Part shown: in pieces, positions 1-6,591 of the stretch
How the letters are laid out: each line of letters begins with the position of its first letter
Position numbering within the stretch: the stretch's first letter is position 1
NCBI GenBank assembly: GCA_013694685.1
Contig: JACDBY010000107.1
Span: forward strand, 1-17,420
DNA length: 17,420 bases
Direction: 5' to 3'
Origin: Actinomycetota bacterium
GTDB taxonomy: Bacteria; Actinomycetota; Thermoleophilia; Gaiellales; Gaiellaceae
Notes under the pieces: generated by a model
Told to the model about the DNA's origin: nothing
The model's input: only the letters and a program-made list of their open reading frames with translations
Databases searched by the model: none
Program-made: the position numbers and the translations under genes

Positions 1-109
1 GGGCGCGACCGAGCTCGAGCGCGGCGCTCGCGACGACGAGCCCGGCGGCGAGCGCCGCGCCGACGATCGTGAGCCGCAGGAGCGGCCCGGGCGCCCGATC
101 GGTTCTCAT
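1..109 (-). CDS. Partial membrane protein, third gene of the oxidase operon (N-terminus only)
   Basis: Only the first 36 codons are present; the gene runs off the window at position 1. The start is an ATG at 109 that overlaps the ctaD TGA by four bases (ATGA), a typical translational-coupling junction, so it belongs to the same operon as ctaC and ctaD. The visible residues are a short basic, hydrophilic leader (MRTDRAPGPLLR) followed by one hydrophobic stretch of about 20 residues rich in Ala, Leu and Val, which reads as a first transmembrane helix. Position after ctaC-ctaD suggests an oxidase assembly or haem-modification protein such as CtaA/COX15 or CtaB, or another oxidase subunit. The fragment is too short to decide and no family motif is visible, so this is inference from context only. 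Confidence 0.6.
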   Translation of the reverse strand, partial: MRTDRAPGPLLRLTIVGAALAAGLVVASAALELGRA

Positions 110-1740
110 GTCGCCTCGGGTCTCCGCTCGAGCCGTCGCCGGAGATCCCGGAGAGGGCGGGCGCTCGTCACGTAGGGCACTTCGTCGAAGTTGTGCGGCG
201 GCGGCGGCGACGTCGTGTACCACTCGAGGGTGTTCGCCTGCCAGGGGTCGTTGCCCGCACGGCGGCCGTTTCGGCTGCGCCAGAAGTTCTGGACGAGGAC
301 GAGGATGCCGAGACCCATCACGAACGACCCGATCGTCGAGATCATGTTGTACACCTCGAAGAACGTCCCCTCGTCGTACGAGTAGACACGGCGCGGCATC
401 CCGCCCAGCCCGAGCATGTGCATCGGGAAGAATGCGAGATTGAACCCGACGAAGATGAGGGCGAACGCGATCTTGCCGCGCCGCTCGTCGAGCAGCCGCC
501 CGAAGATCTTCGGCCACCAGTACGTGAGCCCGGCGAAGACGCCGAGCATCGAGCCGCCGAAGAGCACGTAGTGCAGGTGTGCGACGACGAAGTACGAGTC
601 GTGCACCTGCCAGTCGAACGGGAACGCGGCGAGGAAGATCCCCGAGATGCCGCCGATCGTGAAGACCGCGATGAAGCCGAGCGCGAAGAGCATCGGCGTG
701 TCAAAGCTGATGTTCCCCCGCCAGAGCGTCGCGACCCAGTTGAAGATCTTGACGCCGGTCGGGATCGCAATCGCCATGGACGCCACCATGAAGAACACCT
801 GCAGGGGGAGCGCCATCCCCACCGTGAACATGTGGTGCCCCCAAACGAGCATCGAGAGGAACGCGACCGCGACTGTCGCGATCGCGAGCACCCTGTAGCC
901 GAAGATCGGCTTGCGCGCGAACACGGGGATGATCTCCGAGATCATCCCGAAGACGGGCAGGATCATGATGTAGACCTCGGGATGCCCGAACGCCCAGAAG
1001 ATGTGCTGGTAGAGGACCGCGTTGCCGCCCTCATCGGGCACGAAGAATCCCGTGTCGAACTGGCGGTCGGCGAGGAGCATCGTGAGGCCCACCGAGAGCA
1101 GCGGCAGCGCGAGGACGAGGAGGACCGCGTAGGTGAAGATCCCCCAGACGAAGAGCGGCATGCGCATCCATGACATGCCGCGCGTGCGCATGTTCGCGAT
1201 CGTGACGACGAAGTTGATCGCGCCGAAGATGGAGGACAGCGTCAAGATGTGGAGCGACAGGATCCACAGGTCCTGGCCCGTCCCGTCGGCGTAGACCGAG
1301 TTCGGCGGATAGCTGTACCAGCCGGCCTTAGGCGCCCCGCCGCTCGCGAACCAGCTCGAGTAGAGCACCATCCCGCCGAAGAGGAAGAGCCAGTAGGAGA
1401 GCGCGTTCAGCCGCGGGAACGCCATGTCGCGGGCGCCGATCATGAGCGGCACGAGGAAGTTGCCGAAGCCCGCCAGGATCGGCACGACGACGAGGAAGAT
1501 CATCGTCGTCCCGTGCATCGTGAAGAGCTGGTTGTATCCGTCGTGCGTGATGAAGTCCGTCCCTGGCTGGGCGAGCTGGATGCGCATGAGCAGGGCGAGG
1601 ACGCCCCCGGCGAGGAAGAACGCGAGGCTCGTCGTGATGTAGAGGATCCCGATGCGCTTGTGGTCGACCGTGACGAGCCAGCTGGCGTACCGGCCGCGCT
1701 GCCAGGACGGGATGGCGACCCGAGCCGGATCAGCTGCCAT
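106..1740 (-). CDS. ctaD: Cytochrome c oxidase subunit I (aa3/caa3 type)
   Basis: Catalytic core subunit of the terminal haem-copper oxidase, which reduces O2 to water and pumps protons across the cytoplasmic membrane. About twelve hydrophobic helices are visible. Numbering from a GTG at 1749, the ligands are all present: H79 (haem a), H256 and Y260 in HPEVY (CuB and the His-Tyr crosslink), H305-H306 (CuB), H391 (haem a3) and H393 (haem a). E258 inside HPEVY and D108 in the DMAFPR segment match the D-channel of A1-type oxidases, and K334 in TGVKIFNW matches the K-channel. I prefer the ATG at 1740 (544 residues): an AGGGGG ribosome site lies nine bases upstream, whereas it would touch the GTG at 1749. 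The gene overlaps the 3' end of ctaC by 11 bases and the next gene by 4. Confidence 0.97.
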   Translation of the reverse strand: MAADPARVAIPSWQRGRYASWLVTVDHKRIGILYITTSLAFFLAGGVLALLMRIQLAQPGTDFITHDGYNQLFTMHGTTMIFLVVVPILAGFGNFLVPLMIGARDMAFPRLNALSYWLFLFGGMVLYSSWFASGGAPKAGWYSYPPNSVYADGTGQDLWILSLHILTLSSIFGAINFVVTIANMRTRGMSWMRMPLFVWGIFTYAVLLVLALPLLSVGLTMLLADRQFDTGFFVPDEGGNAVLYQHIFWAFGHPEVYIMILPVFGMISEIIPVFARKPIFGYRVLAIATVAVAFLSMLVWGHHMFTVGMALPLQVFFMVASMAIAIPTGVKIFNWVATLWRGNISFDTPMLFALGFIAVFTIGGISGIFLAAFPFDWQVHDSYFVVAHLHYVLFGGSMLGVFAGLTYWWPKIFGRLLDERRGKIAFALIFVGFNLAFFPMHMLGLGGMPRRVYSYDEGTFFEVYNMISTIGSFVMGLGILVLVQNFWRSRNGRRAGNDPWQANTLEWYTTSPPPPHNFDEVPYVTSARPLRDLRRRLERRPEAT

Positions 1741-2734
1741 CCGCGTCACCCCCCTGGCCGAGCTCCTTCTCGAGGTAGTCGAAGAGCGCGTCGTACTGTC
1801 GGTCCTCCCACCCGGCGCCCACCGCCGGCATCTTGCCGCGCCCCTCCTCGAGGAGCCGGACGAGCGCGTCGCGGTCGCCGATCAACGCGTTTCCCGCGAT
1901 CCTCGGGCCGACGTCGCCCTCTCCCGCGAGCCCGTGGCACTTTGCGCAGGCGCCCTCGAAGGTCTCCCGCCCGAGCTGGGAGGTGCCGTCCCGCTGGCGC
2001 CCCGCCTCCTCGCGAACCCAGCGGTCGTACTCGGACGCCTCGAGCACCTCGACCGTGATGGTCATCTCGGTGTGCTCGAGCCCGCAGAACTCGCCGCAGA
2101 CGCCCTTGAACGTCCCACGCTCGGTCGGGACGAAGTAGAAGGTATTCGTCTCTCCGGGGATGGAGTCGAACTTCCCGCCGAGCGCGGGCACCCAGAAGCT
2201 GTGGATCACATCGTTCTCGCCGCCCGTGACGTCGAGCCGCACGTTCCGCCCGAGCGGCAGCCGGAGCCGGTCGATGGTGAGCACGCCGTTCCCGTACTCG
2301 TAGCTCCAGTAGAAGCGCTTCCCGATGACCGTCACCTCCTCGGTCTTGCCGCCGTAGCCCTTCGCGAAGTCGTTGAGGCTGGGCAGCGCGAGCACGACAA
2401 AGCCGATCAGGATCGCGACGATCCCGACGGGCACGAGCGTCCAGGTGAGCTCGAGTCGCGTCGACCCGTAGACCTGCAGCCCGTCCGCGTACCGGTCGCG
2501 TCCGCGTCGTCGGTACTTGACCACGAAGACGACGAGCGGCACGAAGACCGCGAGGAAGACGAGCCCCATGAAGCCCGTGATCACCCAGTACGTGTCGGCG
2601 ATCCGCTCGGCCCCCGGTGAGGCGGGATCCTCCGGCCCAAGCCCAGGATCGTCGCCGTCGGCCCATGCGGCAGGAGCAGCGATCGACGGCCCCAGAGCGA
2701 GCAGTGCGGTCGTCGCGAGGAGCTTCGGGCGCAC
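1730..2734 (-). CDS. ctaC: Cytochrome c oxidase subunit II with fused C-terminal cytochrome c domain
   Basis: CuA subunit of a caa3-type oxidase; it takes electrons and passes them to subunit I. Numbering from an ATG at 2767: a signal-like segment (about 14-36), two transmembrane helices (about 60-84 and 106-130), then a periplasmic cupredoxin domain. CuA ligands are H189, C224, C228, H232 and M235 in the CGEFCGLEHTEM motif, with E226 between the cysteines. A covalently haem-binding CAKCH motif follows at 274-278, with a likely axial Met at 313, so the subunit carries its own cytochrome c. The GTG at 2734 (334 residues) is preferred: it keeps the hydrophobic leader, leaves room for the divergent gene at 2766, and sits eight bases after a TAGAAT -10-like box. 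The ATG at 2767 would overlap the start of that divergent gene. Confidence 0.95.
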   Translation of the reverse strand: MRPKLLATTALLALGPSIAAPAAWADGDDPGLGPEDPASPGAERIADTYWVITGFMGLVFLAVFVPLVVFVVKYRRRGRDRYADGLQVYGSTRLELTWTLVPVGIVAILIGFVVLALPSLNDFAKGYGGKTEEVTVIGKRFYWSYEYGNGVLTIDRLRLPLGRNVRLDVTGGENDVIHSFWVPALGGKFDSIPGETNTFYFVPTERGTFKGVCGEFCGLEHTEMTITVEVLEASEYDRWVREEAGRQRDGTSQLGRETFEGACAKCHGLAGEGDVGPRIAGNALIGDRDALVRLLEEGRGKMPAVGAGWEDRQYDALFDYLEKELGQGGDADGS

Positions 2735-2742
2735 GGGCTGCC

Positions 2743-2748
2743 ATTCTA
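2743..2748 (-). promoter_or_regulatory. Candidate -10 box of the ctaC-ctaD operon
   Basis: On the minus strand TAGAAT lies eight bases before the preferred GTG start of ctaC. That hexamer differs from TATAAT at one base and fits the actinobacterial TAnnnT -10 pattern. The spacing would place transcription initiation at or just before the GTG, giving a leaderless or near-leaderless message. No convincing -35 box is visible. This is inference from motif and spacing. Confidence 0.45.
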
Positions 2749-2765
2749 CGGAGGTGCCCGAGCGC

Positions 2766-3062
2766 ATGAGCCGAACCCGCGTCGTCCTCCCGCCCGACGT
2801 CCGGCGCCCGTTCCAGGTGTTCCTGAACGGCGTCGAGCAGCGCGAAGGATCGGACTACGTCGTCCGTGACGGGGCGCTCGTCTTCGAGCGGGCGCTCACC
2901 AAGGAGAAGGTCGGTCTCGCCCGCTGGACCTCGATGGTGCTCGGCATCGCCGGCTCGTACGGGCGCAACGACTCGGTCGACGTCGTCTACGAGCGAGACG
3001 GCCAGCCGACGGTCGCGGCGCGGCTCCGGTTCGTCGAGGAGGACGAGCCCGGCGCAACGTGA
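2766..3062 (+). CDS. Small hypothetical protein, 98 residues
   Basis: I do not recognise a named family. The ATG at 2766 has a strong ribosome site, GGAGGT at 2750-2755, ten bases upstream, and the gene is divergent from ctaC with about 31 bases between starts. No signal peptide or clear transmembrane helix is visible. Residues about 12-40 have the pattern FQVFLNGVEQ, then GSDYVV, then ALVF, a beta-rich 'NG-V-Q-G-DY-hydrophobic-F' arrangement like that in some phage structural and tail-associated modules. The second half (about 40-90) alternates charged and hydrophobic residues and ends in an acidic tail. GC content and codon use match the neighbours, so there is no sign of recent transfer. 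The coding call is good; the phage-like resemblance is a weak pattern match, not a function. Confidence 0.8.
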   Translation: MSRTRVVLPPDVRRPFQVFLNGVEQREGSDYVVRDGALVFERALTKEKVGLARWTSMVLGIAGSYGRNDSVDVVYERDGQPTVAARLRFVEEDEPGAT

Positions 3063-3112
3063 TCGCAACCTGGCGAGAACGATTTGCTAACGCCCCTTGA
3101 GGGTCTCCACAC

Positions 3113-3346
3113 ATGTCCAGCGTTCTCTTCTATGCGATGACGACCAGGACACCGATCGCCCCGAGCCGCGCCGAGCGAGAGCGTGACGGTGTCACGTCCT
3201 GGCGCGTCGAGCGACTCCTCGCGGCCGGCTACGACGCCGAGGCCGCTCTCGTGCTCGCGCTCGACCGGGACGTCGACCTGCACCGCGCGATCTCTCTCCT
3301 CGAGCGCGGTTGCCCGCCGGATACCGCCCTGCAGATCTTGTTTTGA
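3113..3346 (+). CDS. Small hypothetical protein, 77 residues, with an internal helical repeat
   Basis: No named family is recognised. The ATG at 3113 follows a weak GAGGG ribosome site about ten bases upstream; an in-frame ATG at 3137 is an alternative and would remove eight residues. After a basic, disordered-looking N-terminus (1-28) the rest is predicted helical. It contains two copies of L-L-x2-G-x5-A-L, at L35-L46 and L62-L73, exactly 27 residues apart, separated by an acidic DRDVDLHRAI linker. This resembles a small UBA-like or CUE-like three-helix bundle, possibly a protein-binding module, but that is inference. The TGA stop at 3344-3346 directly abuts the inverted repeat beginning at 3347. 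It lies 50 bases after the 98-residue gene on the same strand and could share its transcript. Confidence 0.75.
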   Translation: MSSVLFYAMTTRTPIAPSRAERERDGVTSWRVERLLAAGYDAEAALVLALDRDVDLHRAISLLERGCPPDTALQILF

Positions 3347-3455
3347 CGTAGGGGCCGGACCTGTCCGGCCCGCAGGTGCCGCGTACCGTTGCACGGTCCC
3401 AGGCCCGACGCTCGATGCCTCGACCCAGGAGGGTCGGACAGGTCCGGCCCCTACG
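3347..3455. repeat. Family A inverted repeat pair (REPIN-like) between convergent genes
   Basis: Two 25-base arms, 3347-3371 and 3431-3455, are inverted copies matching at 24 of 25 positions. Each arm is itself a small palindrome: the left arm has GGGCCGGAC, a two-base CT loop, then GTCCGGCCC. The arms start and end with CGTAGGGG and CCCCTACG. The 59-base spacer holds a minor ACCGT/ACGGT palindrome at 3385-3397. The element fills the gap between the convergent 77-residue gene (stop at 3346) and malQ (stop at 3490). Two inverted REP-type hairpins match the known REPIN arrangement, a non-autonomous repeat. A strong stem could also act as a bidirectional transcription barrier, but there is no T-tract. 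A related single hairpin lies at 16202-16231. Confidence 0.88.
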
Positions 3456-3489
3456 ATGTTCCGCCGTCGAACGATCACGGCCCGCGCCG

Positions 3490-4653
3490 TCATGTGCGGC
3501 CGCTCGCCTCGGCCGCCGCCCGGAGTCGCTTCGCGTGGGCGGCAGTCAGCTGGCCTTCCTCGAGGCGCCACGCCCAGTTGCCACCGACGACGCCGGGCGT
3601 GTTCATCCGGGCCTCGCTCCCGAGCCCGAGGACGTCCTGCACGGGCACCACGGCGAGGGCGCACCGTGACGAGAGCGCGAGCTCGACGAAGGGCCAGACG
3701 TCGGTCTCGCCCGTGGCCCCTGCGAGCGTGTCCGTGTCGTGGGTCGACGTGTAGACGACCTGGTTCACGCGGTGGCGATCCATGCGGTGGAGGTTCGAGG
3801 CGGGTCCGACGAACGACCAGAGCAGGACGACCATCCCAGGGAAGCCCAGGGCATCGCGGAGCGCGTGCACGTCAGGCGTGATCACGCCGAGATCCTCGGC
3901 GATCACCGGCAGCTCGCCCAACTCCACCGTGGCCGCGTCAAAGACGGCTTTCCCGGGGCCGCGCGACCACCAGCCCTCGCGAGCGGTCGCCGCCCCGGCC
4001 GCCACCGTCCAGTAGCCCGCGAAGGCACGGAAATGGTCGATCCGGAACCGATCGACGAGCTCGAGGATGCGGCGCATGCGCTCGATCCACCAGCGATAGC
4101 CGGTGCGTGCCAGCGCGTCCCAGTCGTAGAGTGGATTGCCCCACAGCTGTCCGATCGCGTTCAGCCCGTCCGGTGGAGCGCCCGCAACGACCTCGTCCAG
4201 GGGGAGGAAGAGCTCCGGATGGGCGCGGTGATCGCAACCGTCGATCGCGACGTAGATCGGGACGTCGCCGACGATCCGGACCCCACGCGCGGCCGCGTAC
4301 GCGCGGAGCTCTCGCCACTCCCGCTCGAACCGCACCTGCTCCTCGACCGCGCCCGGCCCGGCGAACGCTGCCCAGTCGTCGATCCACGCCTTCTGGGCGT
4401 CCCGGAACACGCGGAGGGCGCGACCGTCGACGGTGGCGTCCGGGTCGGCCAGGAGACCGCCCCAGCCCGCGAACGCGGAGGACGACGTGTACGGCGACCC
4501 GACCGAGTCGGGTGGATTGAGCGGGAGCACCTGCCACCAGGTCGCCCCGGCCGCCGCGAGCCAGTCCACGAACGCGAACGCCTCCGGCCCGAGACGCCCG
4601 CCCGGCAGCGAGGTGGGGTGGAGCTGAACGCCGAGTGACCGATCCAGCGGCAC
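3490..4653 (-). CDS. malQ: 4-alpha-glucanotransferase (amylomaltase), compact form
   Basis: GH77 enzyme that transfers alpha-1,4-glucan segments between maltooligosaccharides in the cytoplasm, recycling short chains released by debranching. The N-terminus LHPTSLPGG is characteristic. Catalytic residues are visible: nucleophile D206 in FRIDHFR, acid/base E253 in IAEDLG, transition-state D306 in STHDTDT, plus RMNTPG and GNWAWR near the end. The usual THDNDT reads THDTDT here. The protein is 387 residues where bacterial MalQ is usually about 500. The missing length lies between the SSSAFAG segment and DVPIYV, and after the THD motif; all core strands and catalytic residues remain and the frame is intact, so this looks like a compact variant rather than a pseudogene. 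The GTG at 4653 is divergent from glgE, with about 26 bases between starts. Confidence 0.93.
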   Translation of the reverse strand: MPLDRSLGVQLHPTSLPGGRLGPEAFAFVDWLAAAGATWWQVLPLNPPDSVGSPYTSSSAFAGWGGLLADPDATVDGRALRVFRDAQKAWIDDWAAFAGPGAVEEQVRFEREWRELRAYAAARGVRIVGDVPIYVAIDGCDHRAHPELFLPLDEVVAGAPPDGLNAIGQLWGNPLYDWDALARTGYRWWIERMRRILELVDRFRIDHFRAFAGYWTVAAGAATAREGWWSRGPGKAVFDAATVELGELPVIAEDLGVITPDVHALRDALGFPGMVVLLWSFVGPASNLHRMDRHRVNQVVYTSTHDTDTLAGATGETDVWPFVELALSSRCALAVVPVQDVLGLGSEARMNTPGVVGGNWAWRLEEGQLTAAHAKRLRAAAEASGRT

Positions 4654-4660
4654 GCGCGAC

Positions 4661-4670
4661 TGTTTACCGT
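4661..4670. promoter_or_regulatory. Candidate overlapping divergent -10 boxes for malQ and glgE
   Basis: The short gap between malQ (GTG 4653, minus) and glgE (GTG 4680, plus) holds TACCGT on the plus strand at 4665-4670 and TAAACA on the minus strand at 4666-4661. The two hexamers share the TA step at 4665-4666. Each lies seven to nine bases from its own start codon, as expected for leaderless messages. TACCGT fits TAnnnT; TAAACA lacks the final T. No -35 box was recognised. Inference from motif and spacing. Confidence 0.4.
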
Positions 4671-4679
4671 GTACGCGAC

Positions 4680-6476
4680 GTGCCCGCTGAGCGGATCTCC
4701 ATCTCCGAGGTCACACCACAGGTCGACTGCGGCCGCTGGCCCGCGAAGGCCTGCGTCGGTGACCGGGTCGAGGTGGGGGCGACGATCGTGCGCGACGGGC
4801 ACGAGGTCGTTCGTGCCGTGATCCGCTATCGGCGCGGTTCGGGACGCTGGCGCGAGGCTCCGCTCGTCGCCCTCGGATCCGATCGATACGCCGGCTCCTT
4901 CGTCGTCGACGCGGCGGGCCGCCACCGGTTCCAGCTCGAGGCATGGGTCGACAGGCACGTAGGCTGGCTCGACGAGCACGACCGGAAGGTCGCCGCGGGC
5001 CAAGCGGATCTCGCCGGGGAGCTCTCCGAGGGCGCCGCGCTCTTCGGCGTGGGTGCGATCGAGGACTGGCGCGGGGCCGCCGCCGCGCTCGGCGCGCGCG
5101 ATCGTCACGGCTCCGCCCGGAGCGCGCCGCTCGAGCTCGAGGTCGAGCGCGAGCTGGCGCGCTCGGGAGCGTGGTACGAGCTCTTCCCACGCTCCTGGGG
5201 CGGCTTCAAAGGCGTCACGCAGATCGTCCCGGAGCTCGCGGAGCTCGGCTTCGACGTCGTCTACTTCCCGCCGATCCATCCGATCGGGCGCACGAACCGC
5301 AAGGGCCGGAACAACACCGAGCAGGCCGAGCCCGGGGATGTCGGGAGTCCGTGGGCGATCGGCGGCCGCGAGGGCGGTCACGACGCGATCCACCCCGACC
5401 TGGGCGACAAGGCCGACCTCCGCGCGCTCGTCGCAGACCTGCACGAGCACGGCATGGAGCTCGCGCTCGACCTCGCGCTGCAGTGCTCGCCCGACCACCC
5501 CTGGCTCAGGGAGCACCCGGAGTGGTTCCAGCACCGCCCCGACGGCTCGCTGAAGTACGCGGAGAACCCTCCCAAGCGCTACCAGGACATCCACAACCTC
5601 GACTGGGACACCGAGGATCGCAAGGGTCTCTGGAAGGCGGTCCTCGAGGCCGTGCTGGGCTGGTGCGAGCTCGGCGTGACCGTGTTCCGTGTCGACAACC
5701 CCCACACGAAGCCGGTGCCGTTCTGGGAGTGGCTGATCGGCGAGGTGCGGAAGCGCCATCCGGAGACCGTCTTCCTCTCGGAGGCGTTCACGCGCCCGTC
5801 GATGATGACGCTGCTCGGCAAGGCGGGCTTCTCGCAGTCGTACACGTACTTCACGTGGAAGTCGACGAAGGGCGAGCTCGTCGAGCTCGTCGAGCAGCTC
5901 CGCTCGTGGTCGACCTACCTGCGACCCAACCTGTGGCCTAACACGCAGGACATCCTCCACGCGACGCTGCAGGAGGGCGGTCGGCCCGCATTCGAGTCGC
6001 GGCTCGTCCTCGCGGCGACGCTCTCGCCCAGCTACGGGATCTACTCCGGCTTCGAACGCTGCGAGAACGTCCCGCTGCGACCGGGGAGCGAGGAGTACCT
6101 CGACTCGGAGAAGTACGAGCTGAAGGAGCGGTCGCTCGACGGCATCCTCCTGCCGCTCGTCAAGCGCCTCAACGAGATCCGGCGTGCGCATCGCGCGCTC
6201 ACGGGTGCCGGGCTCGAGCGGCTTACGTGGCTCGAGACCGAGAGCGAGCACCTGCTCGCCTACGCGCGCGACCTCGACGACGACGTCGTGCTCTGCGTCT
6301 GCAACCTCGACCCGTACGCGATGCACGACGGCGTCTGCGTGATCCCGCCGTCTCTCGGGCTTCCCCAGACGTTCCAGGCGAGCGACGGGTTGACGGGCGA
6401 GAGCTACGAGTGGGGAAACCGGAATTACGTGCGCCTCGGGCCTGGCCAGTCGCACGTGCTGGAGATGGCCCGTTGA
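4680..6476 (+). CDS. glgE: Alpha-1,4-glucan:maltose-1-phosphate maltosyltransferase
   Basis: GH13 enzyme that adds maltosyl units from maltose 1-phosphate to alpha-1,4-glucan chains in the cytoplasm, the polymerising step of the GlgE pathway. Diagnostic segments are present: FPPIHPIGRTNRKGRNN, SPWAIGGREGGHDAIHPDLG, CSPDHPW and KYAENPPKRYQD. From this start the catalytic residues are D339 in FRVDNPHTKP, E368 in LSEAFTRP and D424 in NTQDILH, with spacing close to that of characterised GlgE. An N-terminal beta domain occupies about 1-160. The GTG at 4680 (598 residues) is chosen because homology begins just after it, a TACCGT box lies nine bases upstream, and the earlier GTG at 4635 (613 residues) would overlap the divergent malQ start. 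GlgE is often 650-700 residues, so this is a short version. The stop is four bases before a family B repeat. Confidence 0.96.
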   Translation: MPAERISISEVTPQVDCGRWPAKACVGDRVEVGATIVRDGHEVVRAVIRYRRGSGRWREAPLVALGSDRYAGSFVVDAAGRHRFQLEAWVDRHVGWLDEHDRKVAAGQADLAGELSEGAALFGVGAIEDWRGAAAALGARDRHGSARSAPLELEVERELARSGAWYELFPRSWGGFKGVTQIVPELAELGFDVVYFPPIHPIGRTNRKGRNNTEQAEPGDVGSPWAIGGREGGHDAIHPDLGDKADLRALVADLHEHGMELALDLALQCSPDHPWLREHPEWFQHRPDGSLKYAENPPKRYQDIHNLDWDTEDRKGLWKAVLEAVLGWCELGVTVFRVDNPHTKPVPFWEWLIGEVRKRHPETVFLSEAFTRPSMMTLLGKAGFSQSYTYFTWKSTKGELVELVEQLRSWSTYLRPNLWPNTQDILHATLQEGGRPAFESRLVLAATLSPSYGIYSGFERCENVPLRPGSEEYLDSEKYELKERSLDGILLPLVKRLNEIRRAHRALTGAGLERLTWLETESEHLLAYARDLDDDVVLCVCNLDPYAMHDGVCVIPPSLGLPQTFQASDGLTGESYEWGNRNYVRLGPGQSHVLEMAR

Positions 6477-6480
6477 TGCG

Positions 6481-6562
6481 GTGTCCGAGTTCTGTCGAAC
6501 ACGTGCTCTGTGCCGGCATCCGGGGAGGGATGAAGAGCACGTGTCGGACTGAGGCCCGACAC
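6481..6562. repeat. Family B inverted repeat pair between glgE and treS
   Basis: Two 28-base units, 6481-6508 and 6535-6562, are inverted copies matching at 21 of 28 positions. The inner ends are the perfect 9-base pair CACGTGCTC/GAGCACGTG, and the outer ends are GTGTC/GACAC. Each unit is itself an imperfect palindrome. The units are the same sequence as the pair at 11400-11462, but here the GAGCAC ends face inward while there they face outward. The element begins four bases after the glgE stop and fills most of the 115-base gap before treS. It could attenuate or process a glgE-treS transcript; there is no T-tract to make it a standard terminator. Confidence 0.82.
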
Positions 6563-6591
6563 GGGGCCGAATCCTGCTCGGCGGCAAAGGC

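Noticed and set aside
2735..2767. ATG start of ctaC at 2767
   Set aside because: It would overlap the start of the divergent gene at 2766 and place a TAGAAT -10-like box inside the coding sequence. The GTG at 2734 keeps the whole signal-like segment.
3063..3112. Promoter for the 77-residue gene
   Set aside because: The sequence TTTGCTAACG is only loosely -10-like, and the gene could be read from the upstream gene's transcript; support is too weak for a feature.
3347..3455. CRISPR array
   Set aside because: There are only two copies, in inverted orientation, each self-palindromic, with no regular spacers and no cas genes nearby.
3490..4653. malQ as a pseudogene because of its short length
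   Set aside because: The frame is intact, all catalytic motifs are present in order and the ends match the family, so a compact functional enzyme is more likely.
4635..4679. GTG start of glgE at 4635
   Set aside because: It would make the 5' ends of glgE and divergent malQ overlap by 19 bases, and the extra 15 residues show no GlgE similarity. It remains possible.
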